Shown piece after piece: positions 25,029-36,734 of a stretch of DNA of 64,000 nucleotides. The DNA is from Hippasteria phrygiana (taxonomy: Eukaryota; Echinodermata; Asteroidea; Valvatida; Goniasteridae): contig JAZGUH010000565.1 in NCBI GenBank assembly GCA_037893225.1, positions 1-64,000 of the forward strand, read 5' to 3'. The notes beneath the pieces were generated by a model that was not told the origin of the DNA, ran no database searches, and worked only from the letters and a program-made list of their open reading frames with translations. The translations under genes were made by a program, and so were the position numbers. Numbering within the stretch: the first letter of the stretch is position 1; each line of letters opens with the position of its first letter.

Positions 25029-25247
25029 TTAACGCACATGATTACAGTATCGCCTGAATTGACTATTTTGACCCGATCCGTTGGTAGCCAACCGTACTCG
25101 CAGGTGACCGTTGCCTTCCGACACGGCTAGATATCGGTCCCTGGTGTCCTGTTGACAGTTAGTTTCCTGCCGACCACAAAAAGCAAAATATCGCTGGTCC
25201 TCGTTGCACCACAGTGTGCAATCACTGGTACTTACACCGGATGGACG
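25029..25247 (-). CDS. Paralogue A exon 3: C-terminal trefoil exon with stop
   Basis: 219 nt (72 residues plus TAA), entered in phase 0 after a pyrimidine-rich ctcttttttag. Shared with the partner's last exon: TLWC at residues 11-14, a (Y/C)LAV strand near 40, VRL near 51-55, and a C-terminus with F followed by one or two cysteines and histidine. Identical length and phase are strong support. A TTAA-type MITE (24516-24986) begins only 42 bp downstream of the stop, so the 3' UTR probably runs into it. Confidence 0.78.
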   Translation of the reverse strand, partial: RPSGVSTSDCTLWCNEDQRYFAFCGRQETNCQQDTRDRYLAVSEGNGHLRVRLATNGSGQNSQFRRYCNHVR

Positions 25248-28200
25248 CTAAAAAAGAGCAAAGCACGTCAATTAAAAACAATTTAACGTCTTTTTTCAGG
25301 AAGGAGAGAAGACCTTATGTAACTTTAGATCCTGCCGGTATTTTGTTCGAGGTGGCCACCCCCTTTTTTCAAGATGGCTTCCGACGACACTGGAGCTCAC
25401 CAAATCAATTCAAAACATGCAATAGATCACTGAATAGATCTCCATGTATACAAATGTGGATAGCTAGCTCATTGGCCATTCCACGCTGCACGAACAACTG
25501 TCGCCAGCAGCCGCCATATTACCACTCGTGGAACATCCATAAATCTGTGTTGCTAATATGCCTGCTTACCTCAAGCTTGTACTAGTTTGTACCATACGCT
25601 CGCCGCGCTAAGAGGGTTGCTCACCAGTAAATCAACTTCCATAGAGCCCAATGATAAGTACGCCAACTTCCAAAATTCAGGAAAAATACTTAGGACTTGC
25701 CATTGTGTTTGAGACACACATCAAATTAAGGCGTATTTCACAATTTTTCAGTTTCTGTTCAATTGTATAGGGATTAACTGATTTTTTTGGAAGAATTTCC
25801 ATCCAAAGATGACCCCCGAAAAAGAAGTAGTCCCGTAGCCCATCGCCAGCTTGAAAGATGATGCCTACGCTCCATTGCTAAATAGAGCACTTTCAGGGCC
25901 CAATATCATCTGAATTTCATAGTAATACAAGCTGGCAGTCCTGTGCACGGCTTCCAGCCTTCTTTTTTTACAAACCCTCAAGTTCATGGCCCACAAAATG
26001 CTCTTACAGCAGAGAATTTGAGGACTCGCAAATCGTGATTTGGCCGGCGTAAACAATTCATTTGCTTCTTCTCGAATTAAATTGTATCATTCCTTTAAAA
26101 AGTGCCCTCGTTATAGCCTACTGAGCATGTGTTTCGCGCAAGGGGGCGTTCCCCCAAACCCTATACACAAAAACTGGAAACCCGGGGGAGGGGGTGTAAA
26201 TCTGGGAGATGACATTGTATTTTTGGAACCCTTTTCGTTGTACAAATCTCTAAAAGAACTTCTAGGACCCGCTGAATCTTGAAACCTGGATGGCTGCCAC
26301 AATGACGTAAGAAACTGACAACGATCTTCATAGATGTGAAGTTGGGGCTGTTGTAAATTTGGCTGAAACTACACTTAATAAAAACCATAGATAAATAGCA
26401 GCTCACGTTTATACAAAGTAACCCTCCAGTGAACTGTGCATGTCCTGATTCGAGTGGGTGGGTGGTGCTGGTGCGTGGGATGTTGTTTGGACATTGTGTA
26501 CAGAAAAAAGGTAATTCTGGGAAAAAATAATTAATCTTCGAATTAATACGAAGTATACTTGGTAGACGCAAAGGCAGAGCTTTAAACTCTGTATTAAAGG
26601 GACACATTGCTTTGGATTTTGCGATTTGGGCTATAAAACTGAAATGATATGATTGGGAAGCTTTTTTAAAAGTAGAATATAAAGATTCACATAACTATCC
26701 CTTCAAATTGCGTGGTTTTTGTTTAATTTCGTGACAAATAACGGTCCGCCATTTTGTAGAACCAAATTTTTGACTCCACAAAATGGCGGACCGTGTTCAC
26801 CAGTCGTATTTTCAGTCGCAGCTGGTTGAAGTACGTTCTGTTGATCAATGTTGATGTACTGTGGCACGGCGCGCAGCACTGGCGATATGTGTCGCGAGGT
26901 AGAGAATGGTACCTGGCGATCATCTGATAGGTTTACAAGGTCACTGGCTGCGGCGCCAGCCTAAAGACTCTTACAGTATTTTGCGCATTATATAGACGGT
27001 GGTATTTACTACTGGAAATAAGTCTATGTTTCGCGGGTCAGATGTCAGGTTTCAGAGGCCAATTTTTGGTTTTGTAATCACTACTCACTAATTACAACTC
27101 ATTATAAGTGTTTTTTTGCATGAACAACTCTTATAAAAGATAAGGAACATTTCCAAACAGCAAAATTTCATGACATTTGAAGGCAATGTGTCCCTTTAAG
27201 CCAAATCGAAAATACAGTGCGCTGGTACAGGAAGGATACAAAAAAATGGATAAACAAACTTTGGTCATGTAAAAGTTGAGAAGGGAACCGCGTTTGCTGA
27301 TCTATATTTTGTTGGAGGGGGGTGGGGGTGGGGGTGGAAATGGGAGACTTTTGAGATGCGTGGTGGCAGCAGACATACCGGTCCTTTCCCATTGTTCCAC
27401 CAATAAGCCAGTTCGGTATTTCAACTGCGCATGTGCACAATGACATTTTATCCTGAATGACCCGCGTGACCTAACGCGCGCGTGTGAACGCAAAAGGTGG
27501 TTGCACCACGCGCACGTGTTAGATTCAATCAGAATGGGCGTTTGCGTAACGTGGCGTGACATTACGTCAGCAATTTTATCCCGAATTACATTTGAACATT
27601 GAGATATATACCGAACTGGCTTATTGCGCGCATACTCAGAATTACGCGCGCATGCTCAGAACTACCAAAAAGAGCCGGCGTGTCTCAAAAGTCTCACACT
27701 GCATGAAAAACATCCCAATTTGGTTACGGTAAGCACTTATCCAGAACAACCAAAGTGACATCGTCATGTATTACTGAAAATGCACTAGGCCTTATTGAAT
27801 AGGCACAAGGCCTTATTGAATAGGCACAAGGCGCGATGCGCGCGACGATGTCATTTTGGTGGTTCTGGATAAGTGCTTACCTTTGGTTACCGGTTTTCCA
27901 ATTGACTTGTGCACAAAATCGAGCCAGGTTTATCAAAGGCAATGACAACGACAATGACAATGGCATCGATAATGGCAGTGATAATGACAATGCCAATGTC
28001 GTTAATAGTAACAACGACAATGACAGTGACGATGACAACGACAATGACAGTGTCTGTGACAACGACAATGACAACCACAACGACAATAACAATGTTTTTT
28101 TTACATCCAAAAGCGATCAGTGATCGGCCTACTGCACTTGCGGTGTACGGTGGTGTACGTTTCTGATTTCGATTTGGCTTTAATATTGCAGACTACAGTC

Positions 28201-31200
28201 TATAGAGAGAAATTCTTTAAAAAGGGGGAAGAAATAATGAGATCTTTACCGTTTCGGTTTCAAGACCGTGGACTCTCTTCCCACTTAGATTGGTTGCCAA
28301 GTAACGACCGTTGCCAAATCTTATCCGGACTAGACTGATCCGTTCAGAGAGTTCTGCGAAAGTGGTGGAAAACTCTCCTGTAACTGAAATACAGATCATA
28401 TTGACAAATATGGTGAGTTTCAATTTTCTGCGCAAAACGAGGAATCCTCTTCTTGAAGGTATGATATAACATTGATAGAGCTGACAACATGGGCGGCGAT
28501 TTCTCGTCAAGGTTAGGGGGGGGGGGGGGGAGGAAAAAGCACAAAACCAACAACAATTGTTATAAGCGTTTTGTACTCGGTGTCTCTTGTGTATCCTGGG
28601 AAACTTTTGAGCCAATGACCCATAAAATGTATTTGGGGACGTGTCCCCCTGCATGGATCGCCGCCCATGGCCGACAAACAGTTGCAAGCAGTGTTCATTC
28701 TTTGTGAAATAACTCTGACAGGTGAAAGTCTGAGCGAGCTCAATCCGTCATCCGAGTCATGACAAAATATTGAAAACAAATAGTTCTGTTTGGTGCCTAT
28801 TTCAGTTTATCAAATCGAAAACAAATATTACCAATGCTATATCATACATTAAAAGTAGTATACACCATTTCCAAACATAAAAAACCAAAACTACTGAATT
28901 ATTACGAAATACCGTACTAGACTGTACAGCAGTCTTAACGGTGGTGTACATGATTAGTCATTGTTGCAATTTTCAGAAATGGGCGGATTTGGAGGTTAGA
29001 ATATTTTATAGGAAATATCGTTTCACTGACCTGTTCAAAGTTTTGCGTTGTTGGATGGCGAAAAACGCAATAGAAAAACAGCGCTCGTTTTCAACCGTCG
29101 GGCGGATGGTAGGCTTTTAGTCAAGGCGCGCGTGGCTATCTGGACGCGTGACGCGCCCCGAATGCCAGCATAGAGCAAGTTCGGATGCTGCTGATCTAGT
29201 CCCTTTTGTCAATTTTGTGATTTAAATCACGCATGCGTGGTCTGTTTTCACTCGAACGCATCTAGTCGATCAACTACGTCAAATCTAGTTTGTGTAGCAA
29301 CAACAAACTGTAAAGAATGTCGTCTGTTAATTGTTAACGAAGCAAATGTTGGTAATCATTTTATTTTCTATTATTTATTTATTTTATTTTCTCTACTTAA
29401 CTTTAGTGCAATAAATAATTCATTATCTTATTGCAAAGAGTTATTATCATTGGACAAAACTAACAATTTACCGTAAACGTTTGCAAAACTTGCCCAGTTT
29501 ACCTATCCTCCATCTTGAAACCGTGACGTAACTCGCGAGTGACTAGAGAAACCATGGTCCTGAGCTAGGTTGATCCAGTTGGACTAGCTAGTCAAACCAC
29601 GCAGCGTTCGAGTGACATCTAGATTGATTAAGGTTAAGTCTAGTCACTCTAGTCGCCCAACCGAACTTGCTCATAGACTTCTTCGGAAATATAAATACCG
29701 CCTGGTTGAGACGTACGTCACAATGGTTAAAAGGGATTGTGGGAAGGAATGAGACTGCTATTTCCTTCCCACAATGCCTTTTTACCATTGTGACGTCTCA
29801 ACCAGGCGGTATTTGCGAAGTTGTCTATGTCCGGGGGCGCCACTCGTCCGGGCAGTTTTCCAACGATTTCCAGCTGGAAATCGTTGGAAAACGATATAAA
29901 TTTCCACTTTTCTTGACAACGACAGCACACCTGGTGCCATCATTTCACAGGATGATTGAGGCTACTATTAACTTACAGTCTAGTAAGGTATTTCGTAATA
30001 ATTCATTAAAACAAATTGGAGGATTGCCAATCGTGTACACTACATTTAAGCATCCTGTGAAATCATGGCACCTGGTGTGCTGTCCTTTTCAAGAAAAGAA
30101 GAAATTTATATCGTTTTCTATTGTCGGCCGACAATCGTTGGAAATAGTCCCCGATAGGTCCCCGACCTGATAATTCCCTGACGTCTATAAATGGCTCCGT
30201 TTTGTCTAAAGTATGGTCAGGGAACCAGACTACTAGAACAATTGTTTTTCTCTCTACGCAGACTACGGTTTTCCCAGAATCTATGCACACAAAACTTTAA
30301 ACAGGTCAGTGTTTCAGTATTTGCTAGCACCCTATAAAAGACCAGTTCGGTATCTCAAAGGTCTAAGGTTATTCGGGATAAAATTGTTGACGTAATGTCA
30401 CGCCATGTTACGCGAATGCCCATTCTGATTGAATTTAACACGTGCGCGTTGTGCGACCACCTTTTGCGTTCACACGCTCGCGTTAGGTCACGCGGGTCAT
30501 TCGGGATAAAATGTCACTGTGCACATGCGCAATATAAATACCGAACTGGCTTATTGTACATGCGTGAAAAGTATGATGGCTTCGAAACCATTGCGGACCC
30601 TTGCCATATCTCCAAGAAATTCGCATCTTTGATGTCCATTCAGGGCCACCATACTTAACTTGCCAAGATAAAACTTAGCCAAAAAGTACCAAAATTTGCA
30701 TAGCACAAATCGTCACCGTTTTCACGAACTGACACTCACGCGCACCTGGGTGTCAGTTCGTGAAACCGCGTACTGAGTAAATTTCGGTTTCACAAACTGA
30801 CACCCAGGTGTGCGCGCGCACATCGGACACTGATTCGCAAGAGAAGAATTTTCGTTTTTGCGAATTGACACGCAAGCTTTAAAAGCTTTGACACGAATCT
30901 ACTCCATCTGTATACTTGTGGGGTTACAGAAACATTGAACTGAAAACCTTTAAACTTGTGAAATTAAGAATGGTTTCAGTTCGTGAAAATGAAAATGTAG
31001 GGAGCGCGCACTGCTGTACTGGGTGTCAGTTCGTGAAATACGCGCGCGTGCGGGCACTTAGCGATAGAGAGTGTCAGTTCGTGGTGTTGGTGACGAAATA
31101 TTGCTTGGTAAAAACAGGTTACACGTCAAAACGTTATGTGATTTTCATACTAAGCACAAGACAGCTGAATACCGGTCACAAAATTTGCTTGGTAATCCTA

Positions 31201-33024
31201 TATTTTACCGAGAAAAAACTTTTGCTCCATGAAATTAGGCCATGCTTACCAACAACTATTCAAGATCTCGAAACCCATCTTCAAATGTTGACAAAAAAAT
31301 CTGCAAAAGATCCAATTCTTGAACAATTCTGGAAAAATTGCAATAGGCCTAATTGTTTTTGTTTTTTTTACTTTTTCAATCATGTTCGACTTTTTAAAAT
31401 GTAATTTTTGGAAGCCTGCCCTGTGGGCGCTATAATAACATTCAGACTGGTTCCCGCCCACCATTTTCATTTCGGACGGAGAAGACGATAGAGATACCGG
31501 CGGTCAGACTATAATATTCAGCTGTTATGAGTAAAACTAGGGCCTACCGTACATAACCTCAAAATGTTAGAGGTTGTGCAATACGTTTTATTATGCTAAG
31601 ACGAGGCTGCGCATTCATCTACGTACGTGGGCTTAAAGGGACACATTGCTTTGGATTTTACGATTTGGGCTATAAAACTGAAATGGATATGGTTGGGAAG
31701 CTTTTTTAAAAGTAGAATATAAAGATTCACATAACTATCCCTTCAAATTGCGTGGTTTTTATTTAATTTTATAGTTTTTATAGAACCAAATTTTTGACTC
31801 CACAAAATGGCGGACCGTGTTCACCAGTCGTATTTCCAATCGCAGCTGGTTGAAGTACGTTCTGTTGATCCATTTTGATGTACTGTGGCACGGCGGGCAG
31901 CACTGGCGATATGTGTCGCGAGGTAGAGAATGGTACCTGGCGATCATCTGATAGGTTTACAACGCCACTGGCTGCGGCGCCAGCCTAAAGACTCTTACAG
32001 CGTATTTTGCGCATTATTTAGACGGTGGTATTTACTACTGGAAATACGTCTATGTTTCGCAGGTCAGATTTTTGTTTTGTAATCACTACTCACTATAATT
32101 GCAACACATTATACGTGTATTTTTGTATGAACAACTCTTATAAAAGATAAGGAACATTTCCAAACAGCAAAATTTCATGACATTTGAAGGCAATGTGTCC
32201 CTTTAAACAAACCTGGTGTTGATACATTTTGGAGTGGTTTACACTGCCTGCCATAGAATTATGCAGTTAAGCATGGGTATTGGTTGTACGGTTGTTTAAT
32301 AGGCCAAAAACTGCCTTTGCCGATCTGTTCACATTTCTCCTGCCCTGAAAATATTTCTCAAAAGAGTATTTGAAGGCCCGTGCAGTTGAGGGATTTTAAA
32401 GATACAGAATCCCACCTACCACACTTGGGATTGTGAGCTTCTGGTTAGGAGAATTTGGGATAAATTGGCCACGAGAATGGGTCATAGAGTGTAGGGGTCT
32501 CTTTTTCTTCAAAATGTATGCTCTGCAGCAGCAGGATTAATTACATTACTTGTCTTAGAGACATTGGAATATGGTAAGTTAAGCTCTATTTTAGTGTTAG
32601 CTTCGACACTCACTCGCGAGAGTTAGAAATATTTTCCCCAATTTTTCGAAGTTGGGACTGACTCACCGTCTTGAACTGCCAAACCCTTCACCATGACCGA
32701 TGAATTCACCGAGGACGCGGCCAGCACCGACTGGTGTCGACTGTTGAAAAACTGGCAGCGGGCCTCGGCAAGTTGTCGCTTCACGCGTGGCGCCGGTGCC
32801 GTCGCATTGAGTTGTGCCGAGGATGGCAAAATGTCCTCGTCCAGCAACAGTTGTAGTTGGAAGTCGTTGGCGAGCGCATGGGAGGAACGGACGGGAGCCG
32901 GTGAGCTGCCAGGCCGTGAGAATGTGGAGGGTAAATATCGGCTCTGCCCCCTAAGCATCAACGTCACAAACAGCAAGGACTGCAAGATCTTCGTTGCCCA
33001 GAAAGTGGCCAAGTCGAAAGCCAT
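25029..33024 (-). CDS. Secreted furin-processed beta-trefoil-like ligand, paralogue A (3 coding exons, 234 aa)
   Basis: Three coding exons on the minus strand: 33024-32667, 28377-28250 and 25247-25029 (TAA). The donors (gtgagt, gtaaag) and acceptors (ttacag, tttttttag) agree, with intron phases 1 and 0. The ATG at 33024 has a good context (gccATGG) and follows a TATA box by about 140 bp. Residues 1-28 form a hydrophobic signal peptide. RVKR at 80-83 is a furin-type cleavage site and NAT and NSS are glycosylation sequons. Exon 2 carries VRIRFGNGRYLAT; exon 3 carries TLWC, YLAV and VRL and ends in YCNHVR. The YLA-type strands separated by an intron recall FGF or IL-1 beta-trefoil ligands, but similarity is weak. 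The same exon phases and the same 219-nt last exon occur in the gene at 53642-58969, so the two are paralogues. Seen: gene structure and motifs. Inferred: a secreted signalling protein, matured by cleavage. No break is visible. Confidence 0.78.
26598..27195. mobile_element. TTAA-type MITE, family B, copy 1
   Basis: 598 bp; ends AGGGACACATTGC and GCAATGTGTCCCT; TTAA at 26594-26597 and 27196-27199. Near-identical in large parts to 31637-32202. Contains a hairpin with arms GGTCCGCCATTTTGT and ACAAAATGGCGGACC. Confidence 0.85.
27402..27625. mobile_element. AATAAGCCAGTTCGG MITE, copy 2
   Basis: 224 bp with inverted ends AATAAGCCAGTTCGGTATTT and TATACCGAACTGGCTTATT; interior GCGCACGTG and GACATTACGTCAGC as in the other copies. 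Confidence 0.75.
27935..28092. repeat. GACAAT/GACAAC hexamer repeat
   Basis: Imperfect hexanucleotide array. Acidic N/D-rich and other frames across it are repeat artefacts. Confidence 0.85.
28250..28377 (-). CDS. Paralogue A exon 2: trefoil strand exon
   Basis: 128 nt, entered in phase 1 after ttacag and left in phase 0 before gtaaag. The core SLVRIRFGNGRYLAT matches NIVRIKFGGNRYLAS in the partner gene. An acceptor 6 nt upstream (tttcag) would add two residues in the same frame. Length modulo 3 is the same as for the partner exon (134 nt). Confidence 0.78.
28853..29150. repeat. Family C MITE fragments
   Basis: TTAA then AAGTAGTATACACCATTTCC at 28849-28872, with CACTGACCTGTTCAAAG near 29029 and a tail GCGCGCGTGGCTATC.GGACGC shared with 38500-38640. 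Boundaries unclear. Confidence 0.4.
29693..29814. mobile_element. Small palindromic MITE
   Basis: 122 bp; arms AAATACCGCCTGGTTGAGAC and its inverse GTCTCAACCAGGCGGTATTT, pairing through nearly the whole element with a few mismatches. Confidence 0.75.
29855..30335. repeat. Family C MITE, rearranged copy
   Basis: Contains CCAACGATTTCCAGCTGG palindrome, GATAATTCCCTGACGTCTAT, GGTCAGGGAACCAGACTAC and AAACTTTAAACAGGTCAGTG, matching 62861-63299 in parts and in both orientations. Confidence 0.5.
30340..30555. mobile_element. AATAAGCCAGTTCGG MITE, copy 3 (inverted, left end short)
   Basis: Left ACCAGTTCGGTATCTC, right AATACCGAACTGGCTTATT; interior is the reverse complement of the 27402 copy. Confidence 0.7.
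30710..31097. mobile_element. CACGAACTGACAC TIR element, copy 1
   Basis: Ends TCGTCACC...CACGAACTGACAC and GTGTCAGTTCGTG...GGTGACGA. Several internal copies of GTGTCAGTTCGTG. A second copy is at 61258-61657. Confidence 0.6.
31637..32202. mobile_element. TTAA-type MITE, family B, copy 2
   Basis: 566 bp; AGGGACACATTGC and GCAATGTGTCCCT ends; TTAA at 31633-31636 and 32203-32206. Lacks the left arm of the hairpin present in copy 1. Confidence 0.85.
32667..33024 (-). CDS. Paralogue A exon 1: signal peptide, propeptide, furin site
   Basis: 358 nt, ending in phase 1 at the donor gtgagt. It encodes a signal peptide (core LQSLLFVTLML), a serine/proline-rich stretch, the motif DILPSS at 64-69, the site RVKR at 80-83 and a short mature N-terminus with one cysteine (EARC). 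DILPSS and the spacing to the basic site are shared with the exon at 53642-53981. A longer reading exists upstream but starts with GTG, so the ATG at 33024 was chosen. Confidence 0.8.
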
Positions 33025-33163
33025 GGCAAGACAGTTTTTCTTCAATGAAAACTTGGCAACCACAGAAAAGTTGACGTACAGGATTTTTTGAAACGATTCA
33101 GAAATGTATAAGCTACGGCTGAGAGAAAATGCCTCGATTAGTATAGGGATAGACGCAAGATAT

Positions 33164-33175
33164 CCTTTTTATATA
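33164..33175 (-). promoter_or_regulatory. TATA box of paralogue A
   Basis: TATATAAAAAGG on the minus strand, about 140 bp upstream of the ATG at 33024. A transcription start would be expected near 33135-33145. The partner gene has an equivalent box at a similar distance. Confidence 0.6.
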
Positions 33176-33179
33176 CAAC

Positions 33180-34037
33180 TAAGTGTTGCTTTCAACGAAA
33201 TGCCTTTAAACTAAAATTTTGATTTTGGTATTAAAAACATTTACAAATTGTAACTCGGTTTTCGGAATCCCTTCACGCATGTAACATTTCTTCGAAATTT
33301 AAATTTCTTCCAAATCTCAGAATCCGAATTGACTGTCATCACCTCGTTCTGTATATGTATAGCGCTTCAAAAGTCAACTTCCCGAGGTCCGACCGTAATG
33401 AGTTATACGGCCTAAACTTGTTTTTCTTCTGGGAACTTCTGTACATCTCAGGTTGCAAATACAAACGAAAAAAGAAGGACACAACACAAAGTGAACGCTT
33501 GTGTTCTTCAATACACTATCAAGAGTATAGGTTAAAACCATAATTGTTTTCACGGGAGTAAATCATGTCTGGCACAAGTATGGTAGGCGTATAATTGTTT
33601 AAAGAAACGCTAAAGACGTAGGCAGAGGCGTATTGTTTATTACCAGTAAGCACTGTTTCGAAAAACAATATTTTCCGGTAAATATTCATAAAAAAGTTCA
33701 CTTTCCCCCTGGATTTATATCAGGTTTTCCACATATACTGTAATTGCACACACCAGCCTCTACAGCTCCGTTAGACGACATTATGGATGTGCTTGTCAAA
33801 CTCTGATCTATAATGAAAACAAAACCGCCACCACGATGTGTCGGTACGTGTCACGAGCACTATTTTGAGCGGAGTGTTCCGTTCTACCGGTATACCACGG
33901 ATCACTTCGAATTCATTTCAGTCGGAGATTTATGGTTCCATACGCACGGACGCATATAAATAACCCGGACCTGAAGCGAGTTGAAGCCATCTTACTGTGC
34001 CGAAAACAATACGTTTACTTGTCCCCAATAGTACCCG
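33180..34037. other. Upstream region of paralogue A, no gene seen
   Basis: AT-rich; no transposon landmark or convincing coding frame. Confidence 0.35.
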
Positions 34038-34336
34038 TTATGCGCCTATCAATAATGCTCCCCCACCCCTCCACCGGGCTGCCCCAGGTCTTATGTGGGG
34101 ATTTGGTCACGTTTTTCAAGCCCCAGGGTGGGGATTTTGTTCACTCATTTTGCCATTGTTTCACCATTATCAGAAGTTATAAAACCATAAGGTGGGGGTG
34201 CCCCACCCATGTATGTCGGGGATTGTCACTAAAATTTTGTCCCAGGGGTGGGGATTTTGTCACTTCAAAAGTGACAATCCCCACATCTTGGGTGGGGCAG
34301 CCCGGGGGGAGGGGTGGGGGAGCAATTGATAGGCGC
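34038..34336. mobile_element. Palindromic CCCCACCC element
   Basis: Ends GCGCCTATCAATAATGCTCC and its near inverse GGAGCAATTGATAGGCGC, inside which GTGGGGATTTTGTCAC units occur in both senses. A weak relative lies at 43565-43715. Confidence 0.6.
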
Positions 34337-35019
34337 ATTAATCACTGTGTAATATAGTCACGGTAATAATTATAAAGTCTGTGATCGTGGTTTTTGTCGG
34401 CCTGATAGCTAATACACCAATACAGTAGTGCCGGAAATAGCGCCCTCTTGCGTCCTCGAGTTAGTTTGTGATAACCAATATGGGTGGGTAATGACGTTTA
34501 GCGTGACGCGTGGCTGATGCAGAAAAAAAAACCAAAAACAGCGATCTTGGACTTGAAATCAAGTCTAACGGTAATATGGCTTCAACTCGCTTCAGTAGCT
34601 GTGTACATTGTAAAGACACATTACGAGTCCGGGTTATTTATAGACAATACAAGTCCGGGTTATTTAAGACATCCGTACCTTGTGGTGTGAGCGCTGAAGC
34701 ATGATGAGCCCTGCGTTAAAGGTATGCATTTGCAAACATACAAAACAAACTACCGCACTGAATTATTATGAAATACCTTACTTAAGTAAACAATAGCCTA
34801 GTCTTAAAGGTTGTGTACACGATTGGAAATGCTCCATTTTTTTAAAACTAAATTATTACGAAATACCTTACTAGACTGTAAGTTAATAGTAGTCTCAATC
34901 ATCCTGTGAAATTATGGCACCAGGTGTGAAAATTTATATCGTTTTCCAACGATTTCCAGCTGAAAATCGTTGGAAAACTGCCCTGTAGCCTTTAGGCACC
35001 ATGGATTAATGCCAATTTG
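34337..35019. other. Family C fragments, no gene
   Basis: TTAA with AGGTTGTGTACACGATTGG near 34804, ATTATTACGAAATACCTTAC and CCAACGATTTCCAGCTG near 34947. Otherwise nothing recognised. Confidence 0.4.
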
Positions 35020-35185
35020 CGTGCGCACGCGTGCGCACGCGTTCCTTTGCGTGCCTTTGCGTGCCTTTGCGTGCAAGGTAAAACGAGGGAGATTTTGGCA
35101 CGCGTTTGCACGCATCGGCACTCATCGGCACGGACTTGCACGCAGTGGCACGCAGTGGCACGCAGTGGCCTTCAGTGGCATGCAA
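35020..35185. repeat. GCACGC/GGCACGCA minisatellite
   Basis: Blocks of GTGCGCACGC, CCTTTGCGTG and GGCACGCAGT units. An inverted relative lies at 38290-38490; both adjoin a GCATTAATG..AATTTGC junction. Confidence 0.75.
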
Positions 35186-35220
35186 ACGGACTCATTTGCA
35201 ACCAGCCTGAGTGTACAATA

Positions 35221-36439
35221 GACCCCGTTCCCACTAGATCCACCAATTGGGGGATCTGATCCACCTTTTGCCAAATTGCCGGATCAGATCCCCCAATTGG
35301 TGGATCAGATCCTGCAATGTGTGTAGTGGGAACGCTAACCGTTATAAGGTGGATCAGGATCTGATCCACCTTTCTTGATCCACCTTCAGACCAGGATACA
35401 GATCCCCCAATTGGTGGATCAGATCCTGCAATTGGTGGATCACGATCAAGTGGGAACGCAAAAGGTGGATCTGATCCGGCAATTTGACCTGTCAACATCC
35501 TGCTGGTGCACGAAAGGCGCGAAAAGTTTGCGGTCTGATGAACGAAGAAATACGTTTAGGCGTGTAGCTCATGTGAAAATTTCCCACGTGCACAACATGC
35601 ACCATAAACAACTACTGAACTACGGGCTGTATACAAAATGTGTTACCACGCGCGCGTGCGCGATGCAAGCGTGCATGCATCCATTCAGCGTACATGTGTA
35701 TTCCTTTCGTTCCTTACTTGAAAGTCGTCCGCTTCTAAACCTTTTTCATTCGTGTAATTTTACTTATTTTTTCATTCACAAATAATTCCGTGTTAGTGTA
35801 TAGCCTGCAGCGTGTCATAGAACAACAACAACCGTAGCAAAGTTTGAAGAAAATACGTTTTACGATCCGATTCGAGCCAGTACTTGTAATATTACGATGA
35901 AGTTTGGACTGCTCTCCGCATCCATGGGCAAAATCAGACCGAGAAGCATTTGGATTTCTTCCTCCATGTTGAAACTTCGAACATCAAAACATCGCACATG
36001 TATTTGACCCGTCCCAGCATGCAACGCAGCCACACAGCGCGCGCTCAGCAAGCAAGCGCATGCGTAATACCGAACTCAATGACCTTTCGGACTCGACACT
36101 TCCGTTCGAAAAGGTGGATCAAGCATAAGTGGGAACGCGACTTGCGGTTTCGTCGCGTTCCCACTCGAATTGGGGAAAGGTGGATCAAGATCCGGCATTC
36201 CCACTTGATCGTGATCCACCAATTGCAGGATCTGATCCACCAATTGGGGGATCTGTATCCTGGTCTTTAGTTAATAGTGGATCAAGAAAGGTGGATCAGA
36301 TCCTGATCCACCTTATAACGGTTAGCGTTCCCACTAACACAATTGCAGGATCTGATCCACCAATTGGGGGATCTGATCCGGCAATTTGGCAAAAGGTGGA
36401 TCAGATCCCCCAATTGATGGATCTAGTGGGAACGGGGTC
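35221..36439. mobile_element. Foldback element built of GGATC(A/C)GATCC units
   Basis: 1.22 kb; ends GACCCCGTTCCCACTAGATC and its inverse. Arms of about 270 and 330 bp consist of CCAATTGGTGGATCAGATCC-type units; the 600-bp centre is unique and has no gene. GTTCCCACT/AGTGGGAACG recurs within each arm. Confidence 0.75.
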
Positions 36440-36734
36440 TTACTATTATTAGAGATCGTCTCTGGCGGCACCTTTTATGTCCCAGATAATCCGCTAATCC
36501 TGATTAGTGTGCAACTGGTAGAATTAATCTTTCTTTCTGCAAGTTGGGGCTTAAGCGATTTCTTCTAACTATTAATTTAAGTTTCTTTTGTAGAGTTTGC
36601 GATACAGTTTCTCGGACTTGATTCCCTAAAAAAATCCAAACCACAAATCTGAGACAAAAGATACGAGAATTTGAAAAGGTCCTCCATGAAAATTCTTGAC
36701 TCTTCAAACCCAATTCTTGACTCTTCAAACGCAT

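Larger units (their letters stand above)
25248..28249 (-). other. Intron 2 of paralogue A
   Basis: 3.0 kb between phase-0 splice sites. Contains a TTAA-type MITE (26598-27195), an AATAAGCC MITE (27402-27625) and a GACAAT microsatellite. No other gene supported. Confidence 0.7.
28378..32666 (-). other. Intron 1 of paralogue A
   Basis: 4.3 kb. Holds a poly-G tract (28516), family C relatives, a palindromic element (29693-29814), an AATAAGCC MITE, a CACGAACTGACAC element and a TTAA MITE. No other coding region supported. Confidence 0.7.

Noticed and set aside
24512..25039. 175-codon minus frame
   Set aside because: Mostly inside a TTAA-type MITE shared with other places in the window.
26161..26607. 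148-codon minus frame considered as last exon of paralogue A
   Set aside because: It does not match the partner's last exon and partly lies in a MITE; the segment 25247-25029 matches in length, phase and motifs.
27836..28166. N/D-rich and hydrophobic frames
   Set aside because: Direct translation of a GACAAT hexamer array.
33012..33063. Upstream extension of paralogue A exon 1
   Set aside because: Requires a GTG start; the ATG at 33024 has a good context and begins the signal peptide properly.
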